Shown: positions 7,990-16,833, counted from the first letter of the stretch. The stretch is DNA of 64,000 nt from Mesorhizobium sp. ORS 3359 (GCA_000824845.1 CCNC01000046.1:1-64000), one strand, 5' to 3'. Translations and numbers: made by a program. Notes: generated by a model not told the origin, from the letters alone.

Positions 7990-8876
7990 TCGCTGTCCTT
8001 GCGGTTGACGAAGGCAAACAAAGCCGAAACGCAGACGATCAGCGACAGCATCAGCATCACCGCCATGGCCGAGCCGAGACCGCCCTGCGCGCGTTCGATG
8101 CCGACGCGGCGGATATGGTAGGTGAGCACGTTGGTGGAGCCGACCGGCCCGCCTTGCGTGATCAGCGCCACCGGCTCGAACACCTGCACGGCGTTGATGA
8201 TGGCGATGACGGCGCTGAACAGAAGCGTGCGGCGAAGCAGGGGCAAGGTGATGAAGCGGAACTGCTCGCTGCCGTTGGCGCCGTCGAGCGTCGCCGCCTC
8301 GTAGAGGCTGCCGGGGATCTGCGTCAGCCCGGCGATGGCGAGCACGGTGAAATAACCGACCTGCTGCCAGACATTGAGCAGCACGATCGAGACCAGCGCC
8401 GAGCGCGGCGAGGAGAGCCAGGGCTGCGGGCCGATGCCGACCAGGCCGAGCAACTGGTTGAGCGGGCCCTCGCTCGGCGAGTAGAGCTTCGACCAGACCA
8501 GCGCGACGGCGATCATCGGCACCATGTAGGTGGAAAACAGCACCGTGCGCAGCGCCGTGCCGCCGGCGACCTCGCGCTGATAGACCAGCAGCCCGAAGAC
8601 CACAGACAGCGGCAGGATGAGGACGACGGACAGCGCAGTGTAGATCGCGGTGTTGAGGAGCGCGGTCTTGAAGTCGCGTCCGACCGAGGTGGGGCCGAAG
8701 ATCTCATGGAAATTGCCGAGGCCGACGAAGCTCGCCTCGGAAAAGGGCGTCTGCGTCGACCAGTCCTGGAAGGACAGCCAGACGGTGAGCAGCATCGGCA
8801 ACAGCACGAACACGCCGATCAATGTCACGGCGGGCGCAAGCATGATGCCCGCCGAGGCACGAAAAGCTTTGGCCAT
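7986..8876 (-). CDS. Sugar ABC transporter permease (MalF type)
   Basis: A 296-residue MalF/UgpA-type permease with about six membrane segments. An N-terminal helix (ITLIGVFVLLPMLLTVW-like region) is followed by the EAA loop in PGSLYEAATLDGANGSEQFRFITLPLL. It starts 28 bases after the binding-protein gene and is coupled by an ATGA overlap to the MalG-type gene. With its partner it forms the membrane channel of the importer fed by the 8905-10197 binding protein. Confidence 0.92.
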   Translation of the reverse strand: MAKAFRASAGIMLAPAVTLIGVFVLLPMLLTVWLSFQDWSTQTPFSEASFVGLGNFHEIFGPTSVGRDFKTALLNTAIYTALSVVLILPLSVVFGLLVYQREVAGGTALRTVLFSTYMVPMIAVALVWSKLYSPSEGPLNQLLGLVGIGPQPWLSSPRSALVSIVLLNVWQQVGYFTVLAIAGLTQIPGSLYEAATLDGANGSEQFRFITLPLLRRTLLFSAVIAIINAVQVFEPVALITQGGPVGSTNVLTYHIRRVGIERAQGGLGSAMAVMLMLSLIVCVSALFAFVNRKDSE

Positions 8877-8904
8877 TCACCTGCTTCCGGTCAGGGACCC
8901 GAAC

Positions 8905-10197
8905 TTACTTGGTGGCGCGCCCCAGGATCGACGTGGCGTCGGCCTGCGCGTTCGCCTGCGCATCCTTGGCCGAGACCTGGCCATACTGCAACGCCTCGAG
9001 CGTCTGCTGCAGGGATTCCGAGAACTCCTGGCCGCCAAGCACGACCGGGAAGGGCCGTGCGTCTCCCAAAACCGAGACATAGCCGGAGAGGAATTCCGAG
9101 CCGAGCTTGTCCTTATGCGCCTCGATGTCGGAACTGCGCGACGGCAGGATGCCCATCGACATCAAAATGTCCGACATGGCCGAGGCGCCGTTCTTGCCCG
9201 ACTTCGGGCTGTTCAGCCAGGCGAGGAATTGCCAGGCCGCCTTCTGCTCGGCTTCGCCGGCCTTGGCATTGACGACCGTCATCCAGGAATAGGAGATCGA
9301 ATGCGGCTTGTCGCCGCTCGGGCCGACGGGGATGGGAGCGGTGGCGATGTTTGCGAACTTGTCGCCCATGCCGGCCTTCAGCGCGCTCTCCCACCAATTG
9401 GCCATGATGATCATGCCGGTCTTGCCCGAGACGAAATTGTCGAGGAACGGACCGGTGGTGTTGGCGTCCGCCGTCGCCATCGCCGGAATGCTCGCGCCGG
9501 ACTTTATCAAGTCTTCATAGAGCGCGAAGGTCTCGCCGGCCTGGGGACTGTCCAGCGCCGGCTTGCCATCCTTGACCAGGTTGCCGCCATTGGAGACGAG
9601 CAGCGAGGCGAAAGGATGGACCACGCCCGCTGCCCATGAGTTGATCATGCCGAAGCCCTGCTGGCCCTTGTCCTTGTCGGTCAGCTTGGCGGCGGCATCC
9701 TTGAATTCGGCCCAGGTCTTGGGCGGGGCGGCAATGCCGGCCGCCTTGAACAATTCCTTGTTGTAGTTCAGCGCGTAGACGTCGATCTCGTTCGGGATGC
9801 CGTAGAGCGTGCCGCCGACAGAAGCGGCGCTGACGACGCCGGCCGGCCAGGCGCTCTTCACCTCGCTGGCAACAGCATCGGGGGCAGGGGCGACGAGCTT
9901 GTCCTTGGCCAGTTCCGGCAGCCACAGATCGTAGATGCCGCCGATCGTCGGACCATCGGAGGAGCCGCCCTGCGAGCGCAGCGTGGTCAAGAGATCGCCG
10001 AAAGGAACCGCGCGCACGGTGACGGCGACATCGGGATGCTGCCTGGAAAAATCCTTGGCCGCCGCCTCGAGCAGCGCCACCGTCTCCGGCGACCAATGCG
10101 TCAGGTAGGAGATGTTGACCGACTGCGCCCAGCCGGTCGCGGGCAGCGCGATGAGCCCCGCGGCCAGCGTCAGCTTCGAGATCCAGGCAAGCGACAT
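8905..10197 (-). CDS. Extracellular sugar-binding protein, family 1 (MalE-like)
   Basis: A 430-residue solute-binding protein of the maltose/sn-glycerol-3-phosphate class. It has a Sec signal peptide (MSLAWISKLTLAAGLIALPA, cleavage near GWAQS) and a SBP_bac_1 body (NISYLTHWSPETVALLEAAA, LYGIPNEIDVYALNYN, GKTGMIIMANWWESALKAG). The start at 10197 is chosen because GGAGG lies six bases upstream; the ATG at 10203 is too close to it. It is the first gene of the leftward operon and divergent from a second MalE-like gene at 10519. Confidence 0.92.
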   Translation of the reverse strand: MSLAWISKLTLAAGLIALPATGWAQSVNISYLTHWSPETVALLEAAAKDFSRQHPDVAVTVRAVPFGDLLTTLRSQGGSSDGPTIGGIYDLWLPELAKDKLVAPAPDAVASEVKSAWPAGVVSAASVGGTLYGIPNEIDVYALNYNKELFKAAGIAAPPKTWAEFKDAAAKLTDKDKGQQGFGMINSWAAGVVHPFASLLVSNGGNLVKDGKPALDSPQAGETFALYEDLIKSGASIPAMATADANTTGPFLDNFVSGKTGMIIMANWWESALKAGMGDKFANIATAPIPVGPSGDKPHSISYSWMTVVNAKAGEAEQKAAWQFLAWLNSPKSGKNGASAMSDILMSMGILPSRSSDIEAHKDKLGSEFLSGYVSVLGDARPFPVVLGGQEFSESLQQTLEALQYGQVSAKDAQANAQADATSILGRATK

Positions 10198-10518
10198 CCG
10201 CATCCTCCACAAGCTGCGACGAGAGCAATGACGTTATGACAAGTTTGAGCAAAGGCGCAAGCCCCCTCCGCGCAAATGCTCGGATCCTGTTTGTCGGTCA
10301 AACAGTCCAGATGATACCGATTTTTCAAATAATTTATAAAAATCACCCGTTTAATATAAATCTCCATGCCGGACTTCCGGTCGACCCGTGGTCGACGACG
10401 TCTTTGCAGCTCTTGCGAATGGCATCATGTCGTTATAATGACTTTGCGAAAAGGCAAACGGACGCTTCCGGGCTGCTGCGATGCGGACCTCAAAACCGAG
10501 AAAATGGGAGAACTGGCA
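10198..10518. promoter_or_regulatory. Divergent promoter region between two sugar transporter operons
   Basis: This 321-base gap separates two oppositely transcribed binding-protein genes and holds no gene. Its middle is AT-rich (about 10315-10370), unlike the surroundings, as expected for promoters. A dyad, CTGTTTG-TCGGT-CAAACAG, lies at 10287-10305 and is the best operator candidate. The GntR/UTRA protein encoded at the end of the rightward operon is the likeliest ligand-responsive regulator. Both points are inference. Confidence 0.55.
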
Positions 10519-11790
10519 ATGAGCATGCTTTCCATACACCGGCGCGCCGCGCTTGGCCTGATCGGCGGCCTCGCTGCTGCCGGCGCGGGTATCCTTACGA
10601 CGCTGCCGGCCCACGCCGACTCGACGGTGACGCTGTGGAGCTGGCGCACCGAGGACGAGGCCGCCATGCACCGCATCTTTGAGGCCTTCGAGAAGAAGAA
10701 CCCGGACATCAAGGTCAACATCCAGTTCACGCCCGATGCCGATTATCAGAACCGCCTAAGCACGGCATTGCGCGGCGGGCGCGGACCCGACATCGCGCAG
10801 CTCAAGGCCTATGGCGAATTGCAGCCCTTCATCGAAGGTGGTTATCTCGACGCGCTCGACGACAGCGTAGCGGAGCTGAAGAACATGCCCGACGCCGCCC
10901 TTGGCGGGGCGCGCGGCCGCGCCGACGGCAAGCTCTACGGCGTGCCCTATTCGGTGCCGATGATGGGTGTCTTCTACAATGAGGACATCTTCGCCGCGCA
11001 AGGCCTCGAGATCCCCAAGACCTACAAGGATTTCGTCGCCGCCTGCGAGAAGCTCAAGGCGGCGGGCATCACGCCGATCGCCAATGGCGGCGCCAACGGC
11101 TCGGCCTGGGAGCTGGAGATCGGCGTCGGCGTCATCGGGCCGACGCTCTACGGCCCGGGCTTCTATGACGAGATGATGAGCGGCAAGGCCACCTTCGAGG
11201 ACCCGCGCTATGTCGCGGGGCTAAAGCGCTTCGCCGAGTTGAAGCCATACTATTCCGACGGCTTCGCCGGGATCGACTACACCACCGCGACGCAGCAATT
11301 CATCGGCGGCAAGGCGGCGATGTTCTTCGGCGGCTCGTTCGAGAACGGCAGCTTCAAGTCGCAGAACCCGAAGCTGAAATTCTCGATCTTCCCGTTCCCG
11401 GCCGACGACGCCTCGACCAAGCTCTACACCTCGGCCTTCTCGGACGGCTCCTACGGTCTGGTCTCGGAAAGCCAGAACAAGGAAGCGGCGATCAAGGTGC
11501 TGAACTACATGGCCTCGGCCGAATTCGCGCAGGCCTTCGCCGACGAGCTCGGCTGGCCGCCAGCGCGCACCGACGTCACGGTGAAAGATCCGGTCCTGTC
11601 CAAGATGATGGAAATGGCGAAGAACTCGACGCCGTATCTCACGCTGGTCGGCTTCCGCTGGCAGACGCCGACGGCATCGTCGGTGCTGCAGTCCGAGATC
11701 ATCGACATGGTCGAAGGCAATGTCGCGCCGGAGAAGCTGGCGGCCGACATGCAGGCGGCGGTCGCCACCTGGTTCAAGCCCAAACAGTAA
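10519..11790 (+). CDS. Extracellular sugar-binding protein, family 1 (MalE-like)
   Basis: A 423-residue ABC solute-binding protein. The N-terminus MSMLSIHRRAALGLIGGLAA is a signal peptide with a twin arginine and cleavage near PAHADS. The SBP_bac_1 body includes LYGVPYSVPMMGVFYNEDIF and GGKAAMFFGGSFENGSF. The ATG at 10519 has GGGAGA eight bases upstream; the longer open frame is non-coding. First gene of a seven-gene rightward operon with two permeases, a PIG-L deacetylase, a ROK kinase, a GntR regulator and a SIS protein, which points to an amino sugar or N-acetylated saccharide as substrate. Confidence 0.92.
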   Translation: MSMLSIHRRAALGLIGGLAAAGAGILTTLPAHADSTVTLWSWRTEDEAAMHRIFEAFEKKNPDIKVNIQFTPDADYQNRLSTALRGGRGPDIAQLKAYGELQPFIEGGYLDALDDSVAELKNMPDAALGGARGRADGKLYGVPYSVPMMGVFYNEDIFAAQGLEIPKTYKDFVAACEKLKAAGITPIANGGANGSAWELEIGVGVIGPTLYGPGFYDEMMSGKATFEDPRYVAGLKRFAELKPYYSDGFAGIDYTTATQQFIGGKAAMFFGGSFENGSFKSQNPKLKFSIFPFPADDASTKLYTSAFSDGSYGLVSESQNKEAAIKVLNYMASAEFAQAFADELGWPPARTDVTVKDPVLSKMMEMAKNSTPYLTLVGFRWQTPTASSVLQSEIIDMVEGNVAPEKLAADMQAAVATWFKPKQ

Positions 11791-11798
11791 GGCCCGCT

Positions 11799-11819
11799 GC
11801 CGGCCGCGACGTGGCCGGC
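11799..11819 (+). terminator. Intercistronic hairpin after the binding-protein gene
   Basis: GCCGGCC (11799-11805), a seven-base loop, then GGCCGGC (11813-11819) form a perfect 7-bp stem between the binding-protein stop and the first permease. No T-run follows. Such hairpins commonly stabilise upstream mRNA or reduce read-through so that binding protein exceeds permease. Confidence 0.6.
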
Positions 11820-11845
11820 GCCTTGATCCCGATAGAACGCAGCGC

Positions 11846-12778
11846 ATGACCAAGTTCCGCCGCACGACCAGCCTCCAGCGCACGCAGCAGCGCATGGCCG
11901 TGCTGTTCATCCTGCCGGCCTTGGCCATCTACGGGCTGTTCGTGCTCTATCCGCTGCTCATGTCGCTGTGGGGCAGCTTCTTCACCTGGAAGGGGCTGCG
12001 CATGCAGGAGTTCGCGGGGCTGGCGAACTTCTCGCGTCTGTTCGTGTTCCCGAGCGGCGCGCGGCTCTATGGCGCGCTTTGGCACAATGTCGCGTGGTTC
12101 TTCGGCATTATGCTGCTGCAGAACGGGCTCGGCCTGTTGTTCGCCTGGCTGCTTTTCCTGCGCGGCAGGGGCGCCGCCTTCTTCCAGTCGGTGTTCTTCT
12201 TCCCCGCCGTGCTCAGCCCCGTCATCGTCGGCGCGCTATGGCGGCTGCTGCTCGCGCCCGGCGGCATCGTCGAGTGGGCGCTCAACGGCCTCGGCCTGCA
12301 CCAGGGCAGCCTGACCGTGCTCGGCAACAGCCATACCGCGCTCGGCATGCTGATCGCCGTCGATGCCTGGAACTGGATGGGCCTGCCGGTGCTGATCTAC
12401 ACGGCGGGTCTAAGGCAGATTTCGCCGCAGGTGTTCGAGGCGGCGAAGCTCGACGGCGCCGGCAATGCGCGCATGCTCTATGCGATAGCGCTGCCCTTGC
12501 TGATGCCGGCGCTCGGCACGCTGACGACGCTCTCCTTCATCAACACCTTCAACCAGTTCGACATCGTCTATGTGATGCAGGGCGTGCAGGGCAATCCGAG
12601 CTACGCGACCGACACGCTGGTGACTTATTTCTACAGGCTGGCCTTCGGCGCCGAGGGCGCGGTCGGCATCACCGACATCGGGCTGGCGCTGGCGCTCGGC
12701 ACCATGCTGTTCCTGGTCCTCAGCATCGGCACGCTGCTGATGCTGCGCTTCTTCGACAAGCGGACGGTGGAGCTATGA
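11846..12778 (+). CDS. Sugar ABC transporter permease (MalF type)
   Basis: A 310-residue permease with about six membrane segments (MAVLFILPALAIYGLFVLY near the N-terminus) and the EAA loop in PQVFEAAKLDGAGNARMLYAIALPLL. The ATG at 11846 follows the binding-protein stop by 55 bases, with a hairpin in between. Its end overlaps the next permease by four bases (ATGA). Confidence 0.92.
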   Translation: MTKFRRTTSLQRTQQRMAVLFILPALAIYGLFVLYPLLMSLWGSFFTWKGLRMQEFAGLANFSRLFVFPSGARLYGALWHNVAWFFGIMLLQNGLGLLFAWLLFLRGRGAAFFQSVFFFPAVLSPVIVGALWRLLLAPGGIVEWALNGLGLHQGSLTVLGNSHTALGMLIAVDAWNWMGLPVLIYTAGLRQISPQVFEAAKLDGAGNARMLYAIALPLLMPALGTLTTLSFINTFNQFDIVYVMQGVQGNPSYATDTLVTYFYRLAFGAEGAVGITDIGLALALGTMLFLVLSIGTLLMLRFFDKRTVEL

Positions 12779-13614
12779 CCACACTCGCTATCCCGCAGAA
12801 AATGGCGCGGCTGCCCGGCTGGATTATCTTGGCTGTCTGGACGGCGGCGGTGCTCTTGCCGCTCTACATCCTTGTCGTCTCCTGCTTCAAGACGACGGCC
12901 GAGATCTACGACAACCGGCTCGGCCTACCGCAGAGCTGGGGCCTCGACAATTTCGTCCGCGCCTGGACGCGCGCCGATCTCGGCCACAATTTCATCAACA
13001 GCCTGATCGTCACCGGCGGCGCCGTGATCCTCACGATCGTCGTCTCGGCGATGGCCGCCTATCCGCTCAGCCGCTACAAGCTCGGCTGGAATGGCATCAT
13101 GCTCGGCCTCTTCCTGTCCGGCATCATGCTGCCGATCCGGCTGGCCTCGGTCGAGCTGTTCACGCTGATGCGCAGCCTCGGCCTGCTCGATTCCCTTACA
13201 GGACTGATCCTGGTTTATTCGGCGATCCGCATCCCATTCGCCGTCTTCATCTTCGCCAATTTCATGCGCGTGCTGCCCTCCGAGCTCGACGAGGCGGCGC
13301 GCATGGACGGCGCCGGCGAGACGCGTATCCTGTTCCAGATCGTGCTGCCGATGGTGAAGCCGGCGGTGTCGATCGTCGCCATCTTCACGGCGATCGCGGT
13401 GTGGAACGACTTCTTTTTCCCGCTGATCTTCATCTTCGACGACCGCTACAAGACGGTGCCGCTGGCCGTCAGCGTGTTCGTCGGGCAGTTCCGCACCGAT
13501 TGGGGCCTGGTGTTCGCTTCGCTGGCGATCTCCATGGCGCCGATCCTGATCATGTATTGTTTGCTGGCGCGCCAGATTCGCGAGGGCGTCGGCGCCGGGG
13601 GAGGCATGAAATGA
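12775..13614 (+). CDS. Carbohydrate ABC transporter permease (MalG type)
   Basis: A 279-residue MalG-type permease with an EAA loop (PSELDEAARMDGAGETRI) and about six hydrophobic segments. Start and stop overlap both neighbours by ATGA, so it is translationally coupled to the MalF-type gene and to the deacetylase gene. No ATPase gene is present in this operon either. Confidence 0.92.
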   Translation: MTTLAIPQKMARLPGWIILAVWTAAVLLPLYILVVSCFKTTAEIYDNRLGLPQSWGLDNFVRAWTRADLGHNFINSLIVTGGAVILTIVVSAMAAYPLSRYKLGWNGIMLGLFLSGIMLPIRLASVELFTLMRSLGLLDSLTGLILVYSAIRIPFAVFIFANFMRVLPSELDEAARMDGAGETRILFQIVLPMVKPAVSIVAIFTAIAVWNDFFFPLIFIFDDRYKTVPLAVSVFVGQFRTDWGLVFASLAISMAPILIMYCLLARQIREGVGAGGGMK

Positions 13615-14351
13615 TCGAGGACAAGGTCTATGCCGCGCGCTCGATCCTGGTCGTTGGGGCGCATGCCTTCGACGCCGAGGTCATCGCCGGGCCGCTGGCG
13701 GCGGCTGCCGTCAAGGGCGGCGCCCAGGTCACCTTCCTGCATCTGTCGATGGGCGAGCAGGGCCATCCCTGCCTGATCCCGGAGCATTATTCGGTACAGA
13801 AGGAGGACGAGGCGGCGAAGGCCGCCGCGCGGCTCGGCGTCGACATGCGCAACATGAAGCTGCGCGACGCCTTCCTGCCCAACGACAACGCGACGGCCCT
13901 GCAAGTCTGCGACATCATCCGCGAGTTGCGGCCCGAGGTCGTCATCACCCACTGGCACGGCAGCTGGCACAAGGACCATCGCGCCGCCGCGCATCTCACC
14001 CAGACCGGCATTTTCTTCTCGGCGCTGCCGACGCTGAAGCGAGCCCAACCCGCGCATACGCCGCAGCTCCTGCTGTTCGGCGAGAACTGGGAGGACGACG
14101 AAGGCTTCCGGCCCGAGCATCTCGTCGATGTCAGCGCCGGTTTCGACGCCTGGCACGAGGCGGTGATGGAGTATGAGCTGGCGCGAGGCTTAAGCAGCTT
14201 CCCCTATGTCGACTATTACAGCGCGCTCTACAGGCTGCGCGGCTGTTTGCGCGGCACGCGCCATGCGCAGGCCTTCGCGGCGGCCTCGCATTCCTGGAAT
14301 GCCGGCAGCGGCTTGTTCGCGCCGCCCGCCGATCGGAGCCGAGAGACATGA
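13611..14351 (+). CDS. PIG-L/LmbE family deacetylase-like protein
   Basis: A 246-residue protein of the PIG-L (LmbE, MshB) fold, zinc hydrolases that remove acetyl groups from N-acetylglucosamine-type substrates. The first metal motif, normally AHPDDE, is AHAFDAE here (residues 17-23). His18 and Asp21 are kept, but Phe stands where the family's catalytic-base Asp normally is. The second motif is intact in style: HWHGSWHKDHRAAAH (residues 114-128). It lies between the permease and ROK kinase genes with ATGA overlaps on both sides, fitting deacetylation (or related hydrolysis) of an imported N-acyl sugar before phosphorylation. Whether it is a deacetylase with a shifted base or a different hydrolase is open. 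Confidence 0.82.
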   Translation: MIEDKVYAARSILVVGAHAFDAEVIAGPLAAAAVKGGAQVTFLHLSMGEQGHPCLIPEHYSVQKEDEAAKAAARLGVDMRNMKLRDAFLPNDNATALQVCDIIRELRPEVVITHWHGSWHKDHRAAAHLTQTGIFFSALPTLKRAQPAHTPQLLLFGENWEDDEGFRPEHLVDVSAGFDAWHEAVMEYELARGLSSFPYVDYYSALYRLRGCLRGTRHAQAFAAASHSWNAGSGLFAPPADRSRET

Positions 14352-15220
14352 CACGGGTCCTCGCCATCGATCTCGGCGGCACAAATCTGCGTGCCGCGCT
14401 CCATACCGGCGGTATCGGCGCTCTTGCGCCGCGAGCCCGCGAGCCGGCGCCGGGCACTCTCGACGCGTTCGCTTCGCGCGTTCGCGCGCTTGCCGTCGAG
14501 GGTGAAGCCAAAGCGCTCGGGCTTGCGGTGCCTGGTCTGGCCGAAGGGTCGATCTGCCGTTGGATCCCGAACCTGCCCTGGCTCGATGGTGTCGACATCG
14601 CCGCGCTGTTCCCAGACATGAGCGTGGCGATCGGCAATGACGCGCAGGTCGCGCTTCTGGCGGAAGCGGCCGAGGGCGCGGCCAAGGGTGTTTCCGACGC
14701 GATCCTGCTGGCCATCGGCACAGGCATTGGTTCGGCGGTGCTCGCCAATGGCCGCATCGTCGCCGGCGCGCATGGCGGCGCCTGCTCCTTCGGCTGGGCG
14801 TGCGCCGATGCCGGGGATCAGGGCGATGAACGCAGCGGCTGGCTGGAGCGCGTCGCCTCGGGACGCGCGCTCGATGCGCTTGCCAGCCAGGTTGGGCTCC
14901 CAAATGGCGCCGAGTTGATCGCCGCCGCCCGCGCCGGGCAACCCGCCGCGCTTGCCGCCGTGAAGGAGACCGCGCGACGGCTGGGCGTCGCGCTTGCCGG
15001 GGCTGTGGGGCTGCTCGATCCGGGTGTGATCCTGGTCTCCGGCGGCTTGGCGGATGCGCTGGATGTGATTGCGCCGCCGCTGCTTGCGGCATTACGGCGA
15101 CAATTGCCGCCGCATCTGTGCGGCATCGAACTCAAGCCTGGAAAATTCGGCTCGCGCGCCGGACTGGTGGGTGCTGCGCTTGCCGGGCGGGCGGGAAGCG
15201 GGTGGAGGCAGATCCGATGA
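14348..15220 (+). CDS. ROK family sugar kinase
   Basis: A 290-residue ROK-family kinase that phosphorylates hexoses or amino sugars with ATP. It has the phosphate-binding DLGGTNLRAAL (residues 8-18), a nucleotide-binding AIGTGIGSAVL, and IVAGAHGGACSFGWAC where other ROK kinases have the GH(x)9-11 motif. The cysteine-rich zinc loop CxCGxxGC typical of many ROK kinases is absent, as in some GlcNAc or ManNAc kinases. It is coupled by ATGA to the PIG-L gene before it and the GntR gene after it, so kinase and regulator levels are tied to transport. Confidence 0.85.
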   Translation: MTRVLAIDLGGTNLRAALHTGGIGALAPRAREPAPGTLDAFASRVRALAVEGEAKALGLAVPGLAEGSICRWIPNLPWLDGVDIAALFPDMSVAIGNDAQVALLAEAAEGAAKGVSDAILLAIGTGIGSAVLANGRIVAGAHGGACSFGWACADAGDQGDERSGWLERVASGRALDALASQVGLPNGAELIAAARAGQPAALAAVKETARRLGVALAGAVGLLDPGVILVSGGLADALDVIAPPLLAALRRQLPPHLCGIELKPGKFGSRAGLVGAALAGRAGSGWRQIR

Positions 15221-15984
15221 GCGAAGCGAGCTTTCAGCAGCCGGACCGCAGGCGGCCGGAGCCGCTCTGGTACCAGGTCGAGGAGGCGATCCGCGCCATC
15301 GTCAAGAGCGGCGAGTGGGCGACCGGCGACCAGATCCCGGCCGAGGACCGGCTCTGCGCGCTGTTCGGCGTCAGCCGCATCACGCTGCGCCACGCGCTGC
15401 GCAACCTCGAGGAGGGCGGGCTACTCAGGCGAGAGCATGGCAGAGGCACCTTTGTGCGCTCGGCTACGCTGGTCGCAGGCACGCGCGAGCTCACCTCCTT
15501 CACCCAGGAAATGGGCAATATCGGCGTGGTCGCCGGCTCGCGCCTGCTCGACTGCAGCCTGACGACGGCGAATGCGGCGGCGGCCGGCGCGCTCGAGATC
15601 GAGGAAGGCGATCCCATCGTGCGGATCAGGCGGTTGCGGCTCGGCAACAACGAGCCGATCGGCATCCAGACGGCGCAACTGGCGGCGGCGCGCGTGCCGG
15701 GCTTCCTCGACGCCGGCCTGCTCAAGGGCTCGCTCTACGAGGCGCTGGAGCGGCAATACGGCATCGTGCCGGTCGAGGCGCGCGAGAACTACCGCGTCGG
15801 CGCGGTCAGCGCGGCCGATGCCGAGCTGCTCGAGCTGGCCGTGGGCAGTCCCGCCTTCGTGGTCGAACGCATCACCATCGACGAACGCGGTCCGTTCGAA
15901 TTCACCGTCTCGGTGATGCGCGGCGACCGCTACGAGATCCGCTCGACGTTGCGCGCCGGCCGCCTCCCAAACACCAGAAGCTGA
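15217..15984 (+). CDS. GntR family transcriptional regulator with UTRA domain
   Basis: A 255-residue regulator. The N-terminal winged helix (about residues 10-80) shows LWYQVEEAIRAIVKSGEW, IPAEDRLCALFGVSRITLRHAL and LLRREHGRGTFV. The C-terminal UTRA ligand-binding domain includes RLRLGNNEPIGIQTAQL and RENYRVGAVSAADAELL. It belongs to the HutC/NagR-like branch that usually senses sugar phosphates, for example GlcNAc-6-P for NagR/YvoA. The start at 15217 overlaps the ROK gene stop (ATGA). The dyad at 10287-10305 in the divergent promoter region is a possible target. Confidence 0.9.
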   Translation: MSEASFQQPDRRRPEPLWYQVEEAIRAIVKSGEWATGDQIPAEDRLCALFGVSRITLRHALRNLEEGGLLRREHGRGTFVRSATLVAGTRELTSFTQEMGNIGVVAGSRLLDCSLTTANAAAAGALEIEEGDPIVRIRRLRLGNNEPIGIQTAQLAAARVPGFLDAGLLKGSLYEALERQYGIVPVEARENYRVGAVSAADAELLELAVGSPAFVVERITIDERGPFEFTVSVMRGDRYEIRSTLRAGRLPNTRS

Positions 15985-16007
15985 CACGATCAAACAGGAG
16001 TACCAAA

Positions 16008-16799
16008 GTGTCCGATCTCTATATTCCACGCCTCACCGCTCTTCTCGAACGGGCTTCAAAGGCGAATGCCGAAGCCTTTGGCCAGGCTGCGAGCCGTTTC
16101 GCCGACACGCTGGAAAATGGCGGGCTGGTGCATCTCTACGGCTCGGGCCATTCGGTGCTGCCGGCGCAGGAGATGTTCCCGCGCTACGGCAGCTTCGTCG
16201 GCTTCAACCCGCTGACCGACCCGCGGGTGATGTGGCACAACGTGCTCGGCGCCGGCGGCGTGCGCGAGCTGTTGTGGCTGGAGCGGACCGAGAAATATGC
16301 CGAGAAGTTCCTCGACCATCAGCCGCTGAACAAGGGCGATTCCATCATCATCTTCGGTCATAGCGGCCGCAATTCGTCAGGCATCGACACGGCGCTCTAC
16401 GCCAAGAAGCGCGGCATCTTCGTCGTTGCCGTCACCAGTAAGAACAATCTCGACAAGCCGGCCACACATTCCTCCGGCAAAAGGCTGGCGGACGCAGCCG
16501 ACCTCGTCATCGACACCTGCTCGCCGATCGAGGATGCGGTGGTGCCGATCGAAGGCTGGACTCGGCCGGTGGCGGGCTCGTCGACAGTGCTGGCGATGAT
16601 CATGGCGCATGAACTCTTGGCGCGCACGGCCGAGCAATTGTCGAAGCGCGGCATCGAGCTGCCGGTCTTCGCCTCGCCGACCATCGCGGGCGTCACGCTG
16701 CACGACACGGACGTCATCTATGGTGTCTACCGCGAGCGCATGATCGAGGCGCAGAAGAAGCACCTGCCGAGCTTCCAGGCGACGATGCGCGGCGAATGA
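16008..16799 (+). CDS. SIS-domain sugar isomerase-like protein (UPF0309 type)
   Basis: A 263-residue protein with a SIS domain. LVHLYGSGHSVLPAQEMFPRYG and IIIFGHSGRNSSGIDTALYA are the phosphosugar-binding loops. The family is annotated as UPF0309 or sugar isomerase domain-containing and is related to GlmS-isomerase and MurQ-like proteins. Start is GTG at 16008 with AGGAG seven bases upstream. As the last gene of the operon it may isomerise or cleave the amino-sugar phosphate made by the ROK kinase. A hairpin terminator follows directly. Confidence 0.85.
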   Translation: MSDLYIPRLTALLERASKANAEAFGQAASRFADTLENGGLVHLYGSGHSVLPAQEMFPRYGSFVGFNPLTDPRVMWHNVLGAGGVRELLWLERTEKYAEKFLDHQPLNKGDSIIIFGHSGRNSSGIDTALYAKKRGIFVVAVTSKNNLDKPATHSSGKRLADAADLVIDTCSPIEDAVVPIEGWTRPVAGSSTVLAMIMAHELLARTAEQLSKRGIELPVFASPTIAGVTLHDTDVIYGVYRERMIEAQKKHLPSFQATMRGE

Positions 16800-16806
16800 C
16801 GATGCT

Positions 16807-16833
16807 CGGGAGGTGCGTTCGGCGCGCCTCCCG
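16807..16833 (+). terminator. Operon-end hairpin with TTCG-type loop
   Basis: CGGGAGGTGCG, loop TTCGG, CGCGCCTCCCG: an 11-bp stem with one G-U pair, eight bases after the SIS gene stop. No T-run follows, but the position and strength make it the likely end of the 10519-16799 transcript. Confidence 0.65.

Noticed and set aside
11968..13614. 548-codon frame covering both permeases
   Set aside because: Its first half is an out-of-frame shadow of the MalF-type gene; the true MalG-type start is the ATG at 12775.
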